Origin: Schizochytrium sp. TIO01
Lineage: Eukaryota > Sar > Bigyra > Thraustochytrida > Thraustochytriidae
Reading direction: 5' to 3'
Assembly: GCA_004764695.1 (NCBI GenBank)
Contig: SMSO01000025.1
Span: 2,589,102-2,653,101 of the forward strand
DNA length: 64,000 bases
The notes under the pieces: model-generated
The model's input: only the letters and a program-made list of their open reading frames with translations
Databases searched by the model: none
Told to the model about the DNA's origin: nothing
Made by a program: the position numbers and the translations under genes
In this document: one piece after another, positions 1 to 8,974 of the stretch
Position numbering within the stretch: position 1 is the stretch's first letter
Layout: every line of letters starts with the position of its first letter

Positions 1-3000
1 CTCTCCAAGGGTACCCACTTTCAACATCTATTCCACGTTACGGAAGGTGCGGTCACAATTTATTTGGAAACTTCGCAAGAAGCAGCCAAACGTGGCGGGG
101 GGGTCTCTGTAATGGATGAGGATGAATTCGATTTGCAGTCAGCACTTTTCCCGGCTACTGATCAGGATCATCTCATGGACACGATTCGGGAAGACGAAAC
201 ATTAAATCAGGTGAACATGAATCGCGCCCTTAATAGCGGCCTTGATATTCATGATAATACTACTCCAGTCTACTACACAATTAAGTTTGAAAAACGAAAG
301 CTAGGATTTTCGTACATGAAGAAAAAACGTTCGTACAATCTAGCTGATTTCGAAGATTTGTCTCAGAAACACTACCAAACTGTGATGGGACGCCGAGCCC
401 AGTCCCGACGCACTTTTAAGAATAACTATGCAGCTGTGGTCCATAGTGTCAAGGATGGAAGTGACGCCGCTCGTAAGGGTGTGCAAGCCGGCGATGAGTT
501 GGTCAAGGTTGGTTTTTTTGATATCGAAGAGGCCGAGCTGTCCCAGGAAGGTATCACGTCCTTCATTCGTGATAACCGCTATCCTCTCAATATGACGTTC
601 CGTCGTCCTCCCCGTATTGATTTCCATACCGATGAAGCTGGATTTGTTACACCTGATGCGAATTTAGTTCCCACAGAGGTTCGACAGGCTATGCGTGAGC
701 ACGATCAGATAGAAGAAGACTATGGTGCTATGCCCACTGTCATGCTTGCCCCTATTCAGCCGAGCTCTCTGACCAGTTCCAGAGCATCCATAATGAGTGG
801 TAAAATTGGTTCAGCTTCTGTGCTCAGTGGTGGCCAAGATGAGCCTCGTTTGCTGAGTGCTTCCGCTCATCCTTTTGGCACTGGGTATGACACAAGCGAT
901 GAGGAGGATGACGAGGAGGATGACCACCTTGTGGGTCTGCAGCCAGATGATGGTGACCTTATTTCGTTTGATGATGACCCTTATATCCGTCCGAAGCAAC
1001 CTGGTTTGCCTACAGAGAGTCCACAGGAAGACTTTTCGATGCGTCCGCGTAGTGTAGCACAACAGCGGATGGCTTCACGAGCTCAGCAAGACACTAGCTT
1101 TGCTGCTTCGTCTCGTGGTCGTGGGGGGTCTACATCCGCTGCAGCGATGTCTGCAAACACTGGTGGTCCTCGCGGGGGAGTCTTTGAGATGTCCCGTCTC
1201 GATTTGGCTGAAGAATTTGCAGCTCATCAAGATGATTTCCGGACCACCACCGGTGAAGTTACCGAGTTTCAAGCACATTCTGCACCTCTCATGGAATCTG
1301 ATCCCCGTCGTTTGTCTGATCTAAACCCCTTCACAGAAGCACAATTACGCCGCGCTGGCCACTACCCAGCACCGAAGGGGGATGGTGATGATGATGGTCT
1401 TGTAGCGGTCAGACCCTCTGGCGGTGGGCTTCTGGCTCGAGGCCGAGCCTTTCTGTTTGGCCATGCATTTACCTACGACAAGCTTGAAGAAGATGAGATG
1501 CGTCGCCGCATGGCTCCGATTGAACCGTCCCACCCAGAGTCACTTGCAGACTCTATTTCTATTATTGTGGAGGGTGACGATGACAGGAATAGCTACACTG
1601 GCATGGCTGCCGGTGAAGACGGCGGGATGTTCATGGAAGAGGATGAGGATGAGGATATCTTTGCATCCACACAAACCTACGAACCTGTTGGACGTTATGA
1701 AAAGGGAGATACATTTGGTATTATTCCCTGGATTCTTAACCATCCGGTCTCAGTGGTGCAGCTTACCGCAAAGACCGATGTGACTTTGCATATGATCGAT
1801 GTCTCCGAGCTTTCGCGCCTGTTCCGTCGCAATCCAACTCTTGCCCTGGCATTCTTCAAATATGTCGCATCGGCAATTGGCGAACGTGCCGATCGTGATG
1901 AAGAAGTCCTTTGTGACCAAATCTCTGATAATCTTAAAGACCGTGATGCTAAGGTGGCAACCAACAGTCAGCTGACCCGCCTGCTAGACAACAAACCAAT
2001 CCGCTCAACAAAATCCACCCATTTTGATCGCCGTGCTGAGGTCTCTCAGCATGCTCGCCGCTGGTTCCAGCAAGACTTTGACATGGAATATGACTCTGTC
2101 ATCTTCGACATGCCTTGCAGAGCTCATCTCGTAGGTGACATGCACCCATCTAGTAGTTCGTGGTCGGGCCGTGCTACAAAGGTGAAACAATCTGGTGAAA
2201 CAATGACGGAAGGTACAATTTACCTTACACATTTTCATGTGTGCTTTCGTTCGAATCACCGTTCCCTCGATATTGGTGCAATGCGCCGACGGCCTGTTCT
2301 TAGTGGTAAGGTGCACATTGATGACATCTATGAGATCCGCCGTGATGGAGATGACGGCGAGGGCTTGTCTATTATCACGGATGATGTACGTCTGGACATT
2401 GTATTTGTGGAAGCTGGTCGCGCTCAGCTTTTGGAGGATTGGATTCATAGTCTTATTGCTAGTGGCTCAGCTGTGGAAAAGGCACCGCACTCATACACCT
2501 TGCCTGGTGACTTGTATGGCTTTTCTTCTGGGGCTCCACAAGATGATCTCCCTGAAGGTGTGGAAGCGGATCCTTTGAATGTGCTCTATACTCAACAACG
2601 AGGTTTACGTACTGAATTTCTCATTCTCACTCAAACTTTGCAGCAGGTTCTCACAAAGCAAGACCGGTTCAAACTCTTCCGTGACGGTAGTTCTGTTATT
2701 TTACGCCGTGGACAGAGTGTGCTCACAGCTGCGCGCAATGCGTCTAGCACCCAAACATCTGAAGCCGATGACTTTTATCAGCGCCGGCCGAATATGTCGA
2801 AGAAGAATTTAAGTGATGACGGACCGAACGGACTTTACCTTGTGGGTAAGGGTGAATTGGTGCTGCAACGCGAAGTCAATGGCCGACGCATCCAATTTGC
2901 TTCGTATAAAGTGGGCACTGTGTTTGGTGTGGAGAGGTTCCTTACTGACGCCCCTTCGCCGTTTACCGTGAAGGTTGTCTCAAAGACTGCTTTACTTAAA

Positions 3001-3192
3001 TTTGCTCCTCGTGATCGCTGTATGGCTCTTCTTCGTGCGGACCTTGCCCTCGCTTCACGTTTTTACCAATACTGTGCTCTTTTGCAGATGCAGCGTCTTC
3101 GCGGTCCTATCATTAGCAAGCCAATTGAAATTAGCGATGATCAGCCCGTGGTTAAGACCGGTGGTGGCTCGCGAGGCTGTGCGATCCTGTAG
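1..3192 (+). CDS. Cyclic-nucleotide-binding-like / PDZ / GRAM protein with C-terminal CaaX box (5' partial)
   Basis: The frame is open from base 1, so the N-terminus lies outside the window; 1063 residues are visible, numbered here from base 1. Residues 4-22 look like the first strands of a cyclic-nucleotide-binding domain (CNBD). A PDZ-like domain (about 90-200, with a GFS-type ligand loop) and a long Ser/Asp-rich acidic linker follow. At about 560-630 the sequence resumes as the second half of a CNBD (KGDTFG, then a helical end). A GRAM/PH-like domain lies at about 688-820. A further CNBD-like fold (about 885-1030, with GTVFGVE) follows. The protein ends in CAIL, a CaaX prenylation motif whose final Leu favours geranylgeranylation. 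Neither CNBD shows the Gly-Glu...Arg phosphate-binding cassette of true cAMP/cGMP receptors, so these domains may be structural or bind something else. Inferred role: membrane-attached scaffold or signalling protein. The domain calls are by eye; the overall function is unknown. Confidence 0.75.
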   Translation, partial: LSKGTHFQHLFHVTEGAVTIYLETSQEAAKRGGGVSVMDEDEFDLQSALFPATDQDHLMDTIREDETLNQVNMNRALNSGLDIHDNTTPVYYTIKFEKRKLGFSYMKKKRSYNLADFEDLSQKHYQTVMGRRAQSRRTFKNNYAAVVHSVKDGSDAARKGVQAGDELVKVGFFDIEEAELSQEGITSFIRDNRYPLNMTFRRPPRIDFHTDEAGFVTPDANLVPTEVRQAMREHDQIEEDYGAMPTVMLAPIQPSSLTSSRASIMSGKIGSASVLSGGQDEPRLLSASAHPFGTGYDTSDEEDDEEDDHLVGLQPDDGDLISFDDDPYIRPKQPGLPTESPQEDFSMRPRSVAQQRMASRAQQDTSFAASSRGRGGSTSAAAMSANTGGPRGGVFEMSRLDLAEEFAAHQDDFRTTTGEVTEFQAHSAPLMESDPRRLSDLNPFTEAQLRRAGHYPAPKGDGDDDGLVAVRPSGGGLLARGRAFLFGHAFTYDKLEEDEMRRRMAPIEPSHPESLADSISIIVEGDDDRNSYTGMAAGEDGGMFMEEDEDEDIFASTQTYEPVGRYEKGDTFGIIPWILNHPVSVVQLTAKTDVTLHMIDVSELSRLFRRNPTLALAFFKYVASAIGERADRDEEVLCDQISDNLKDRDAKVATNSQLTRLLDNKPIRSTKSTHFDRRAEVSQHARRWFQQDFDMEYDSVIFDMPCRAHLVGDMHPSSSSWSGRATKVKQSGETMTEGTIYLTHFHVCFRSNHRSLDIGAMRRRPVLSGKVHIDDIYEIRRDGDDGEGLSIITDDVRLDIVFVEAGRAQLLEDWIHSLIASGSAVEKAPHSYTLPGDLYGFSSGAPQDDLPEGVEADPLNVLYTQQRGLRTEFLILTQTLQQVLTKQDRFKLFRDGSSVILRRGQSVLTAARNASSTQTSEADDFYQRRPNMSKKNLSDDGPNGLYLVGKGELVLQREVNGRRIQFASYKVGTVFGVERFLTDAPSPFTVKVVSKTALLKFAPRDRCMALLRADLALASRFYQYCALLQMQRLRGPIISKPIEISDDQPVVKTGGGSRGCAIL

Positions 3193-3844
3193 ACAATATA
3201 TCTTCCTCATTTCTTTTAAAGTCTAAATCACCGAGAGACAAACGATCGATCCACTTGCTAATTAACTCATTCTTTCCGAAGTCTTTCCTATTTCAAAGAT
3301 TACACCCAAAATTAGACAAGTGTTCAAAACTCTACAGTTGTTTCTAGTTATTCTCAACTCAACATTAAACCCGGAATAGGAAAACGTAAAATGCATTCTG
3401 CTTATTGTTTATCATCTTTGCACCCTTAATTCTAAGAAAATTTAATTAAAATTCATAAAGCTCTTTGTGCAAGTGAAAACTATTATGTACAATTCTGTTA
3501 GTTTTTGAATTTGTATAGACGCGCGTAATTGATGTTTCGAAAAATGAAGGAAACAAAAGAAAGCCCCCCCCCCCTCCCTGCACTCAATAGTACAAATTTC
3601 ACATTTGCCTCAATGGTACAACTTAATGATAGATTGTTTCCAACGTTCTCGATCGGTCGTAGCGGAGGAAGAAATTATTTTCGTATTTTCTTTTTACAAA
3701 GCAACTAGCTAAGATCCAGTCATAGTGCAAAACACATGGATCTACTCTGCAATGTTTGTACCGAAGCAATTCTGATTATTTAAATATAAGTTGATAGTTG
3801 CTAAAGAATCGGATAGCTGAAGTAAAACTAACTCAAGTCGGCGA
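3193..3844. other. Intergenic, convergent 3' ends
   Basis: This 652-base AT-rich stretch separates the 3' ends of the CNBD/PDZ gene and the SPX-EXS gene. It holds an 11-base C run at 3564-3574. I see no coding segment or RNA gene in it. Confidence 0.6.
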
Positions 3845-6133
3845 TTAAGCAAAAACAGCCACTGCAGCCAGAGCAGCTAGGATGAAAACAAACACCACGA
3901 CCTCAATTACTGATGATAACCATTCATCAAAAACACTCGAAGAAGCGGGTTGCGTTGTAGGTGCGGCCGCAGAAAATGCTGCCTCGTCGTCTTCGTCTTG
4001 CATTTCTTTAGTTTGGGTAGAGTTTTCATCAGGTTCTTGCCAGGTTGAAAAGTAGAGAGGAATGTATGCAGCAGTTCGGTAGCCTCGAGTATTGCTAAGA
4101 TGCTCATTCTCAAGTCGTAAAAGTCCCCACATTGTGCGGCGCATAACTTCTGCCATGATGAGTGATGTTGTGCTGAACACCCAAGTTGTACCTACTGTGG
4201 ATCCAGGCAAGAGAGTCACTGTCCAGAGATAACGCATAAAGAAGTCAATGAGAATGAAGACATAATAAGGGAGACGAGACCCTCCCCAAAGAGAAGACAA
4301 CATCAAACGTTTTCGCAATAGTTTATGCTGCGGTCTTCCAAATCCCCAATCCATACCAACATCCCACGCAAATGTAATTAGTGAGGTGAGAGCGAAAAGC
4401 GCTACAAAAATTGCTCTGTATATCCATGGGACAGGCGAACTCCCATTACTAAGGTCTAAAAGTCCCGGTTTCATAGCTGAAAATATAACGATTGTATGGG
4501 AGAAACCATACTTCATGGCATTGGCAAGAAATGGCCACTCCTTACCTGTTGTGTAGAGACGGTTAAGATTTTGTCCGAGTCGAAGCCAAAGAGGCCAACA
4601 AGTAATAATGGGAACTAATACTCGATTCATTACAAAGTTTTGCTGACAATGCGTTGTGCCACGAGCAAGGTTCTGTGCAAAGGAAGCCGGGCCCGCATCA
4701 ATTAAACTACACGTGACAAAAGTAAAATCAACCAGAATCTTCGTTGAGCTCGTCAAGTAGTCTGCGACAAAAGCAGTTAAAAAATCTGTTTCGGAGAGTC
4801 CGAAAACGAAGATACAAGCTGTGGAAAAGGTAAACCACAGTGCACCACGGAAACCTTTCAAGCGGGCGTGTGGGACAAAGACATTCTTTGCCCACCACCC
4901 AAATGCAATAAGAACAAATCCGAATAATAGGAGCAGAGGAAACAGCCCTGCACGCTCTTCGTTATTCGGTATGCGAAGTTCCTTGACAAAAATGATGACA
5001 TTGACGAAATAAATCGTAGATACAAGGGCTCCCCAGCGAAACATCTCGCGTGTGGCTGGGAAGGCTTGAGATGGGATAGCAAAAATGACGGGAAAGTTAA
5101 TGCGGCTTTCTCGCCATGCCGCAAGTTGGATCGCAGCGCCCCAGTAGAAAAGCAGAATTGCACCAATAGAGCGATATATTCGTAGGCCATTGCTATTTTC
5201 AAATGCCTCTGTCTGCATATCAGAGTCAAAGACCACAGCGTATAATGCCCAACAAAGCATTCCTAGTGCAAACCCACACCTCGCACCGATGAATATGAGA
5301 CTCCAATCAAGGCTTTGTCGCCGCTTCTCAAGCATAACAAATGATGCAAGCTTTATGTCCCCATTATAAAGTTCATCTGCACACACTTGAACTACTCTCT
5401 TTAGAAAGTGCTGAATGTTCAAAGCTTGGCCAAAGTCAGCTGCTTCAAGGACTTCTTCACGGAGCAGAGGGCCTAGAAGGCGGTCATTGCGAGCTTGCCA
5501 GCGCGCCTCTGCCACATCATTAACGGTAAGCAATGCCATAAGTGTACTATAGTTCCTCACTGCATACGTTGACAAGTAGTGCCCTAACCTATACACCTCC
5601 GTGAACTCTGGTCCAAACGCTTCTCTCCTCGCCGTCACTGACAATTTGCTCTCCTGACACCTTTCCTTCGCGTCTTCGAGTCTGGTCTCAATTTTCCGCA
5701 GTTCGTGGCGCACAGTTTTCGATACCATGTGAACCTCTTTTTCAAACTCTTTCACAAATTCCTCAACTTTTGGCTCCCTTGGCTTTCCATGGTAGTTTGT
5801 CACGGGCTGCTTGAGTAAGCTCGACCTTTCTAGCTCCTCCAGCTCCTCCTCGTCATAATCCAGCTCACCAGAGGCCTCTAGATCGTCAGTGCACACGCCG
5901 CAGCAGCTCAGTAAGTGCCATTTGATACGATTCAATTTAGATTTCAGATGCGAAGCGGACAAAGACCGTTCTTGATAACCTTGCTCGACGGCGATACTTC
6001 GTGCAAGATGCTCAAGATGCTCCACATCAGCGTTGTGCTTAGCGAGGACTGGGTACCCCTTCACGGCAGTCACGGCAAGAGGCAATGTCACCTCGTCTAC
6101 CATGCCGCCTTGGAAGTCAGCTCGTGGTTCCAT
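3845..6133 (-). CDS. SPX-EXS phosphate transporter, XPR1/PHO1 family
   Basis: This 762-residue multipass protein has the XPR1/PHO1 layout: a charged N-terminal SPX-like half (about 1-265, with an acidic run at 92-104 and a coiled segment at 122-165), then hydrophobic segments (about 279-301, 319-340, 366-384, 396-415) and an EXS domain (about 450-700). EXS hallmarks are the ADYLTSSTK segment near 457, PLWLRLGQNLNR near 514, a WD...MDWGFGR segment near 590, and RRTMWGLLRLENEH at 665-678. XPR1/PHO1 proteins export phosphate and are gated by inositol pyrophosphates bound to SPX. Two oddities: the canonical SPX start (MKFGK-type) and the usual lysine-rich KILKKxDK helix are not visible, where the matching segment reads NYSTLMALLTVND; and a hydrophobic segment (741-762) ends the protein after the EXS domain. 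The start is the only ATG before an upstream in-frame stop, with A at -3. It is divergent from the secreted-protein gene. Confidence 0.9.
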   Translation of the reverse strand: MEPRADFQGGMVDEVTLPLAVTAVKGYPVLAKHNADVEHLEHLARSIAVEQGYQERSLSASHLKSKLNRIKWHLLSCCGVCTDDLEASGELDYDEEELEELERSSLLKQPVTNYHGKPREPKVEEFVKEFEKEVHMVSKTVRHELRKIETRLEDAKERCQESKLSVTARREAFGPEFTEVYRLGHYLSTYAVRNYSTLMALLTVNDVAEARWQARNDRLLGPLLREEVLEAADFGQALNIQHFLKRVVQVCADELYNGDIKLASFVMLEKRRQSLDWSLIFIGARCGFALGMLCWALYAVVFDSDMQTEAFENSNGLRIYRSIGAILLFYWGAAIQLAAWRESRINFPVIFAIPSQAFPATREMFRWGALVSTIYFVNVIIFVKELRIPNNEERAGLFPLLLLFGFVLIAFGWWAKNVFVPHARLKGFRGALWFTFSTACIFVFGLSETDFLTAFVADYLTSSTKILVDFTFVTCSLIDAGPASFAQNLARGTTHCQQNFVMNRVLVPIITCWPLWLRLGQNLNRLYTTGKEWPFLANAMKYGFSHTIVIFSAMKPGLLDLSNGSSPVPWIYRAIFVALFALTSLITFAWDVGMDWGFGRPQHKLLRKRLMLSSLWGGSRLPYYVFILIDFFMRYLWTVTLLPGSTVGTTWVFSTTSLIMAEVMRRTMWGLLRLENEHLSNTRGYRTAAYIPLYFSTWQEPDENSTQTKEMQDEDDEAAFSAAAPTTQPASSSVFDEWLSSVIEVVVFVFILAALAAVAVFA

Positions 6134-6746
6134 TATGCGAGACCAAGTTTGCCGAAGCTCCTCGCTCCGTGGCCTCGTGGTCCTAGCTTAGGTTTTGATT
6201 TGATGTGGTTGTCAAGTCCTTCTTTTTGTCTTTCCTTCTTATTTTGTTTTTTATTATTTTGTTGGATTTTGTCAACGGAATCCCGTAGGGTCATGTCGCT
6301 CATGGCTCTTAGAGAATGCTGCAACGGAAGGTGCAGTGCAGTAAAAATGACGGACGCGCCTGAAATGGCAGGCTTTGTATCTTGAAACACCCACAAGAGA
6401 ATATGTGATTAAGACTTTTCTCCAAGATGTCACAATTTGGTATCTACGAAGGAATCAGCTTATAAATCAAAGGAGCTGAAAATAATAAAAATGAAAAAAG
6501 TGCTAAAAAAGAAAAAGATACTAATTCTAATTCTAATTCTAATTCTTTCTCCTCTTTTTTTTTTTTAATAGTGAGCCTCTGAGGGAAATAAAAGGGGAAC
6601 TTCGAAGCAAATCTGGTTCTTAGGGCACTTAGCAAGTTGAGCAAACCCAAAAGCTGCGCAAGGTTCTTGCATGCGTAGGAACTCTTGAATCGAGACAAGG
6701 CTGCCGGGTGCAATATAGTTGTGGAAACAAAGCACATTTTAGGAAA
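6134..6746. promoter_or_regulatory. Divergent intergenic region (SPX-EXS / secreted protein)
   Basis: The 613 bases between two divergent start codons must contain the promoters of both genes. A short tandem repeat of CTAATT units lies at about 6521-6547, followed by a T run. I could not identify a TATA box or a defined operator. Confidence 0.4.
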
Positions 6747-7490
6747 ATGGTGGGCTTTCGAGCAAGTTTTTTGGTGGCGGTTTTCTCATGCATGACCGTG
6801 GCCATGGGCTCGGCGTCCGGGCTCGAAGTGCCGACCTTGGCGAAAAGCGAAAGCACGAACGTGAAGCCTTTATGGCCAGGCGAATTTAGCACTACGTTTG
6901 TAAGTAAATGGAAAAATACAACGGGAAACTATGCCGTTTTAGTCCGAGGCGATCATGGCGTTGGAGAGAGAATCGTGCTCGATGACGGCAGCCGCGATCA
7001 TCTTTGTAGCACCTTTCACAAGAATACTCCGTGCACACAACTCACAACGCAGGGGTTCCGGTTTTTGTATTTTCCTGAAGTCAAAGACTGCTGTAAATGT
7101 TGCACGTACACCCAAGGTACCTATGAGTGCGGTGGCCCGCTCGGCCCAAAGTGGCTTAACAATGTCACAGGCAACATGCAATATCAGGGCGTGGAAAGTG
7201 TGAACGGTCGCGATTGTCACAAATGGACTATCATTGGCCTTATGCCAGATCACCCCAACTTTTACTGGCAAGATGTAAAGACAGGTCTTCCATGTGGAAT
7301 GGAAGGATTCAACTATCTCAAGACCCCGGAGGAGCGTGCTGATGACCAGTACTTGTTCGATCCGAACGCCTTTGTACTCAAAGCTCCGCCTTCGCTTTTC
7401 TACGTTCCTAAAATTTGCCGCAACTCCCGCTACTGTGGCAAGCCTGTTTGTGCCACAGGTCCAGAGCTCTTTCTGCAAGATACAAAGTAG
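6747..7490 (+). CDS. Small secreted cysteine-rich protein
   Basis: This 247-residue protein begins with a clear signal peptide (hydrophobic core FLVAVFSCMTVAM, predicted cleavage after about residue 23), so it should enter the secretory pathway. The mature part contains 12 cysteines, an even number that fits disulfide bonding, including a dense DCCKCC cluster near residue 111. There are two N-glycosylation sequons (NTT near 55, NVT near 136). No membrane anchor or retention signal is visible at the C-terminus. The start at 6747 was chosen because it has A at -3 and puts the signal peptide at the N-terminus; the frame extends only 13 codons further 5', without an ATG. I do not recognise the family. 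The cysteine spacing is faintly like extracellular ependymin-type proteins, but that is not a call. Function unknown. Confidence 0.75.
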   Translation: MVGFRASFLVAVFSCMTVAMGSASGLEVPTLAKSESTNVKPLWPGEFSTTFVSKWKNTTGNYAVLVRGDHGVGERIVLDDGSRDHLCSTFHKNTPCTQLTTQGFRFLYFPEVKDCCKCCTYTQGTYECGGPLGPKWLNNVTGNMQYQGVESVNGRDCHKWTIIGLMPDHPNFYWQDVKTGLPCGMEGFNYLKTPEERADDQYLFDPNAFVLKAPPSLFYVPKICRNSRYCGKPVCATGPELFLQDTK

Positions 7491-7828
7491 AAAACTTTAG
7501 TAGTGCTGATCTTCACTTGTTAACCTCGAGTGCTGTCCACAATCATTAAATAGAAAAATAATGTCCGGTCTTTAGATTCATTTACATTTTGCGCTACAGG
7601 ACACTAGCTTAGCTGGTTTGCAATGTGAGGTTAGTTCTTACCTGTGTAGCAATGAATGAAAGGTAAATTTAAGTATGAGAAACAACAAAAGAGTAAAGAA
7701 ATTTGGTCAATAGAGACATGCCGCAATGTTATGCAGCCTGTGTATTTAGTTACTATGTGCGATTTGAATGCATTTTATGATTGAACATGCGTCCTTGTAG
7801 GGTCATGATGGATATGATTATTCAAAGA
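7491..7828. other. Intergenic, convergent 3' ends
   Basis: These 338 AT-rich bases separate the convergent secreted-protein and ankyrin genes. I see no gene or notable repeat. Confidence 0.6.
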
Positions 7829-8974
7829 TTACTTTTCAGCAGAGCCCGTGAGCGCCTTGCGCACACGACCAACAATGGGGCCATCATCACCGCTGTTGAC
7901 AATGTCGAGCGGGGTGCGACCCTTGTTGTCCTTCACAGACGGGTCTACACCTTCGCACGATACGAGGTGTGAGACAGCCGCAACAGAGGCCATTTCACAA
8001 GCCCAGTGCAGAGCGGTCTTGCCATCAGGGTCCTGAGCATTAAGGTCCTCCGGCTTGAGGTGCGGGAGGAGCATATCAATGAGTTCAACCTTGTTCCAGC
8101 TCGCAAACTTGTGCAAAGCAGTGAGACCGTAGGCATCAGCGCCACCAGCATCTACTGCGTCGTCCTTGAGGTACTTAGCAATCTCTTCCACATCACCGGG
8201 GAAGTCAATCAGCTTCGAGAGGACCTTTCCTTGCGAGCGAGCGTCACCTTTTCCAGATACACTTCCGGAGGTTACACGGCCAGCCGTCTTAGAGAACATT
8301 GTCTTCTCCGAAATGCTAACCCTCTTGAGTCCAGCGAGGGCATTGGAGAGGCCACCCTTAAGCATGTTGGCACGACTGGTAAGTTCCTTATTGCTAACAT
8401 CATGTGTGCGAGTGCTGTGCGACTTGTATTCATCGGTGATGGCTTGTACAGCAGCACGAGTTTCATCATCCTGCTCCTCGAGCCATGAATCAAATACATG
8501 TACGAGCTTGTTCTCACCGTTATCATGGGAGACATCTGCAGGGCCTCTACCCCACTTATCCTTGATGGTCATAGATGCGCCTTGATCCAGGAGCAACTGA
8601 GCTGCTTTGACAGCGTCTTTATCTCCGGATCCTGCGCACAAATGAAGAGGGGTTTCCAGCCACTGATTCTGCGCGTTAAGAAGGGCAAGTCCACGTTCAT
8701 CTTGAAAGAGCATTTTCATCGCGCGCTGAGATGCGTAAAGCGATGCAAGATGGAGACAGGTATCTCCGCGAGGAGTTCGCAGGTCGATGTCGACACGATC
8801 ATCATTGAGAAGGGCCTCAAGAAGCTTAACATCATCGTTAAGGCAGGAGTAGTGCAGAGCAGAGCGACCGTCTTTATCAATGCTGTTCACCTGCTCGGGA
8901 GTTGTGCTCGAGTCTGCAAGAGCCTCCTTGACACCATCAATGTCACCGCAAGCCGCAAGGTCCACGAGATCCAT
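7829..8974 (-). CDS. Ankyrin-repeat protein
   Basis: This 381-residue protein is built from two blocks of ankyrin repeats. The N-terminal block (about 3-165) has repeats with the cores DGRSALHYSC, RGDTCLHLAS and LETPLHLCAGSG, plus a weaker WGRGPADVS repeat. A charged, probably helical linker (about 166-255) follows. The C-terminal block (about 255-375) has YGLTALHKFAS, DGKTALHWACE and KGRTPLDIVNSG. There is no signal peptide, membrane segment or catalytic domain, so it is probably a cytosolic protein-interaction scaffold. Its partner cannot be inferred. The start is an ATG with A at -3. The gene is convergent with the secreted-protein gene and in the same orientation as the RhoGAP gene 1.3 kb upstream. 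Confidence 0.9.
   Translation of the reverse strand: MDLVDLAACGDIDGVKEALADSSTTPEQVNSIDKDGRSALHYSCLNDDVKLLEALLNDDRVDIDLRTPRGDTCLHLASLYASQRAMKMLFQDERGLALLNAQNQWLETPLHLCAGSGDKDAVKAAQLLLDQGASMTIKDKWGRGPADVSHDNGENKLVHVFDSWLEEQDDETRAAVQAITDEYKSHSTRTHDVSNKELTSRANMLKGGLSNALAGLKRVSISEKTMFSKTAGRVTSGSVSGKGDARSQGKVLSKLIDFPGDVEEIAKYLKDDAVDAGGADAYGLTALHKFASWNKVELIDMLLPHLKPEDLNAQDPDGKTALHWACEMASVAAVSHLVSCEGVDPSVKDNKGRTPLDIVNSGDDGPIVGRVRKALTGSAEK

Noticed and set aside
7829-8974. Several + strand frames over the ankyrin gene
   Set aside because: Shadows of the conserved ankyrin reading frame.
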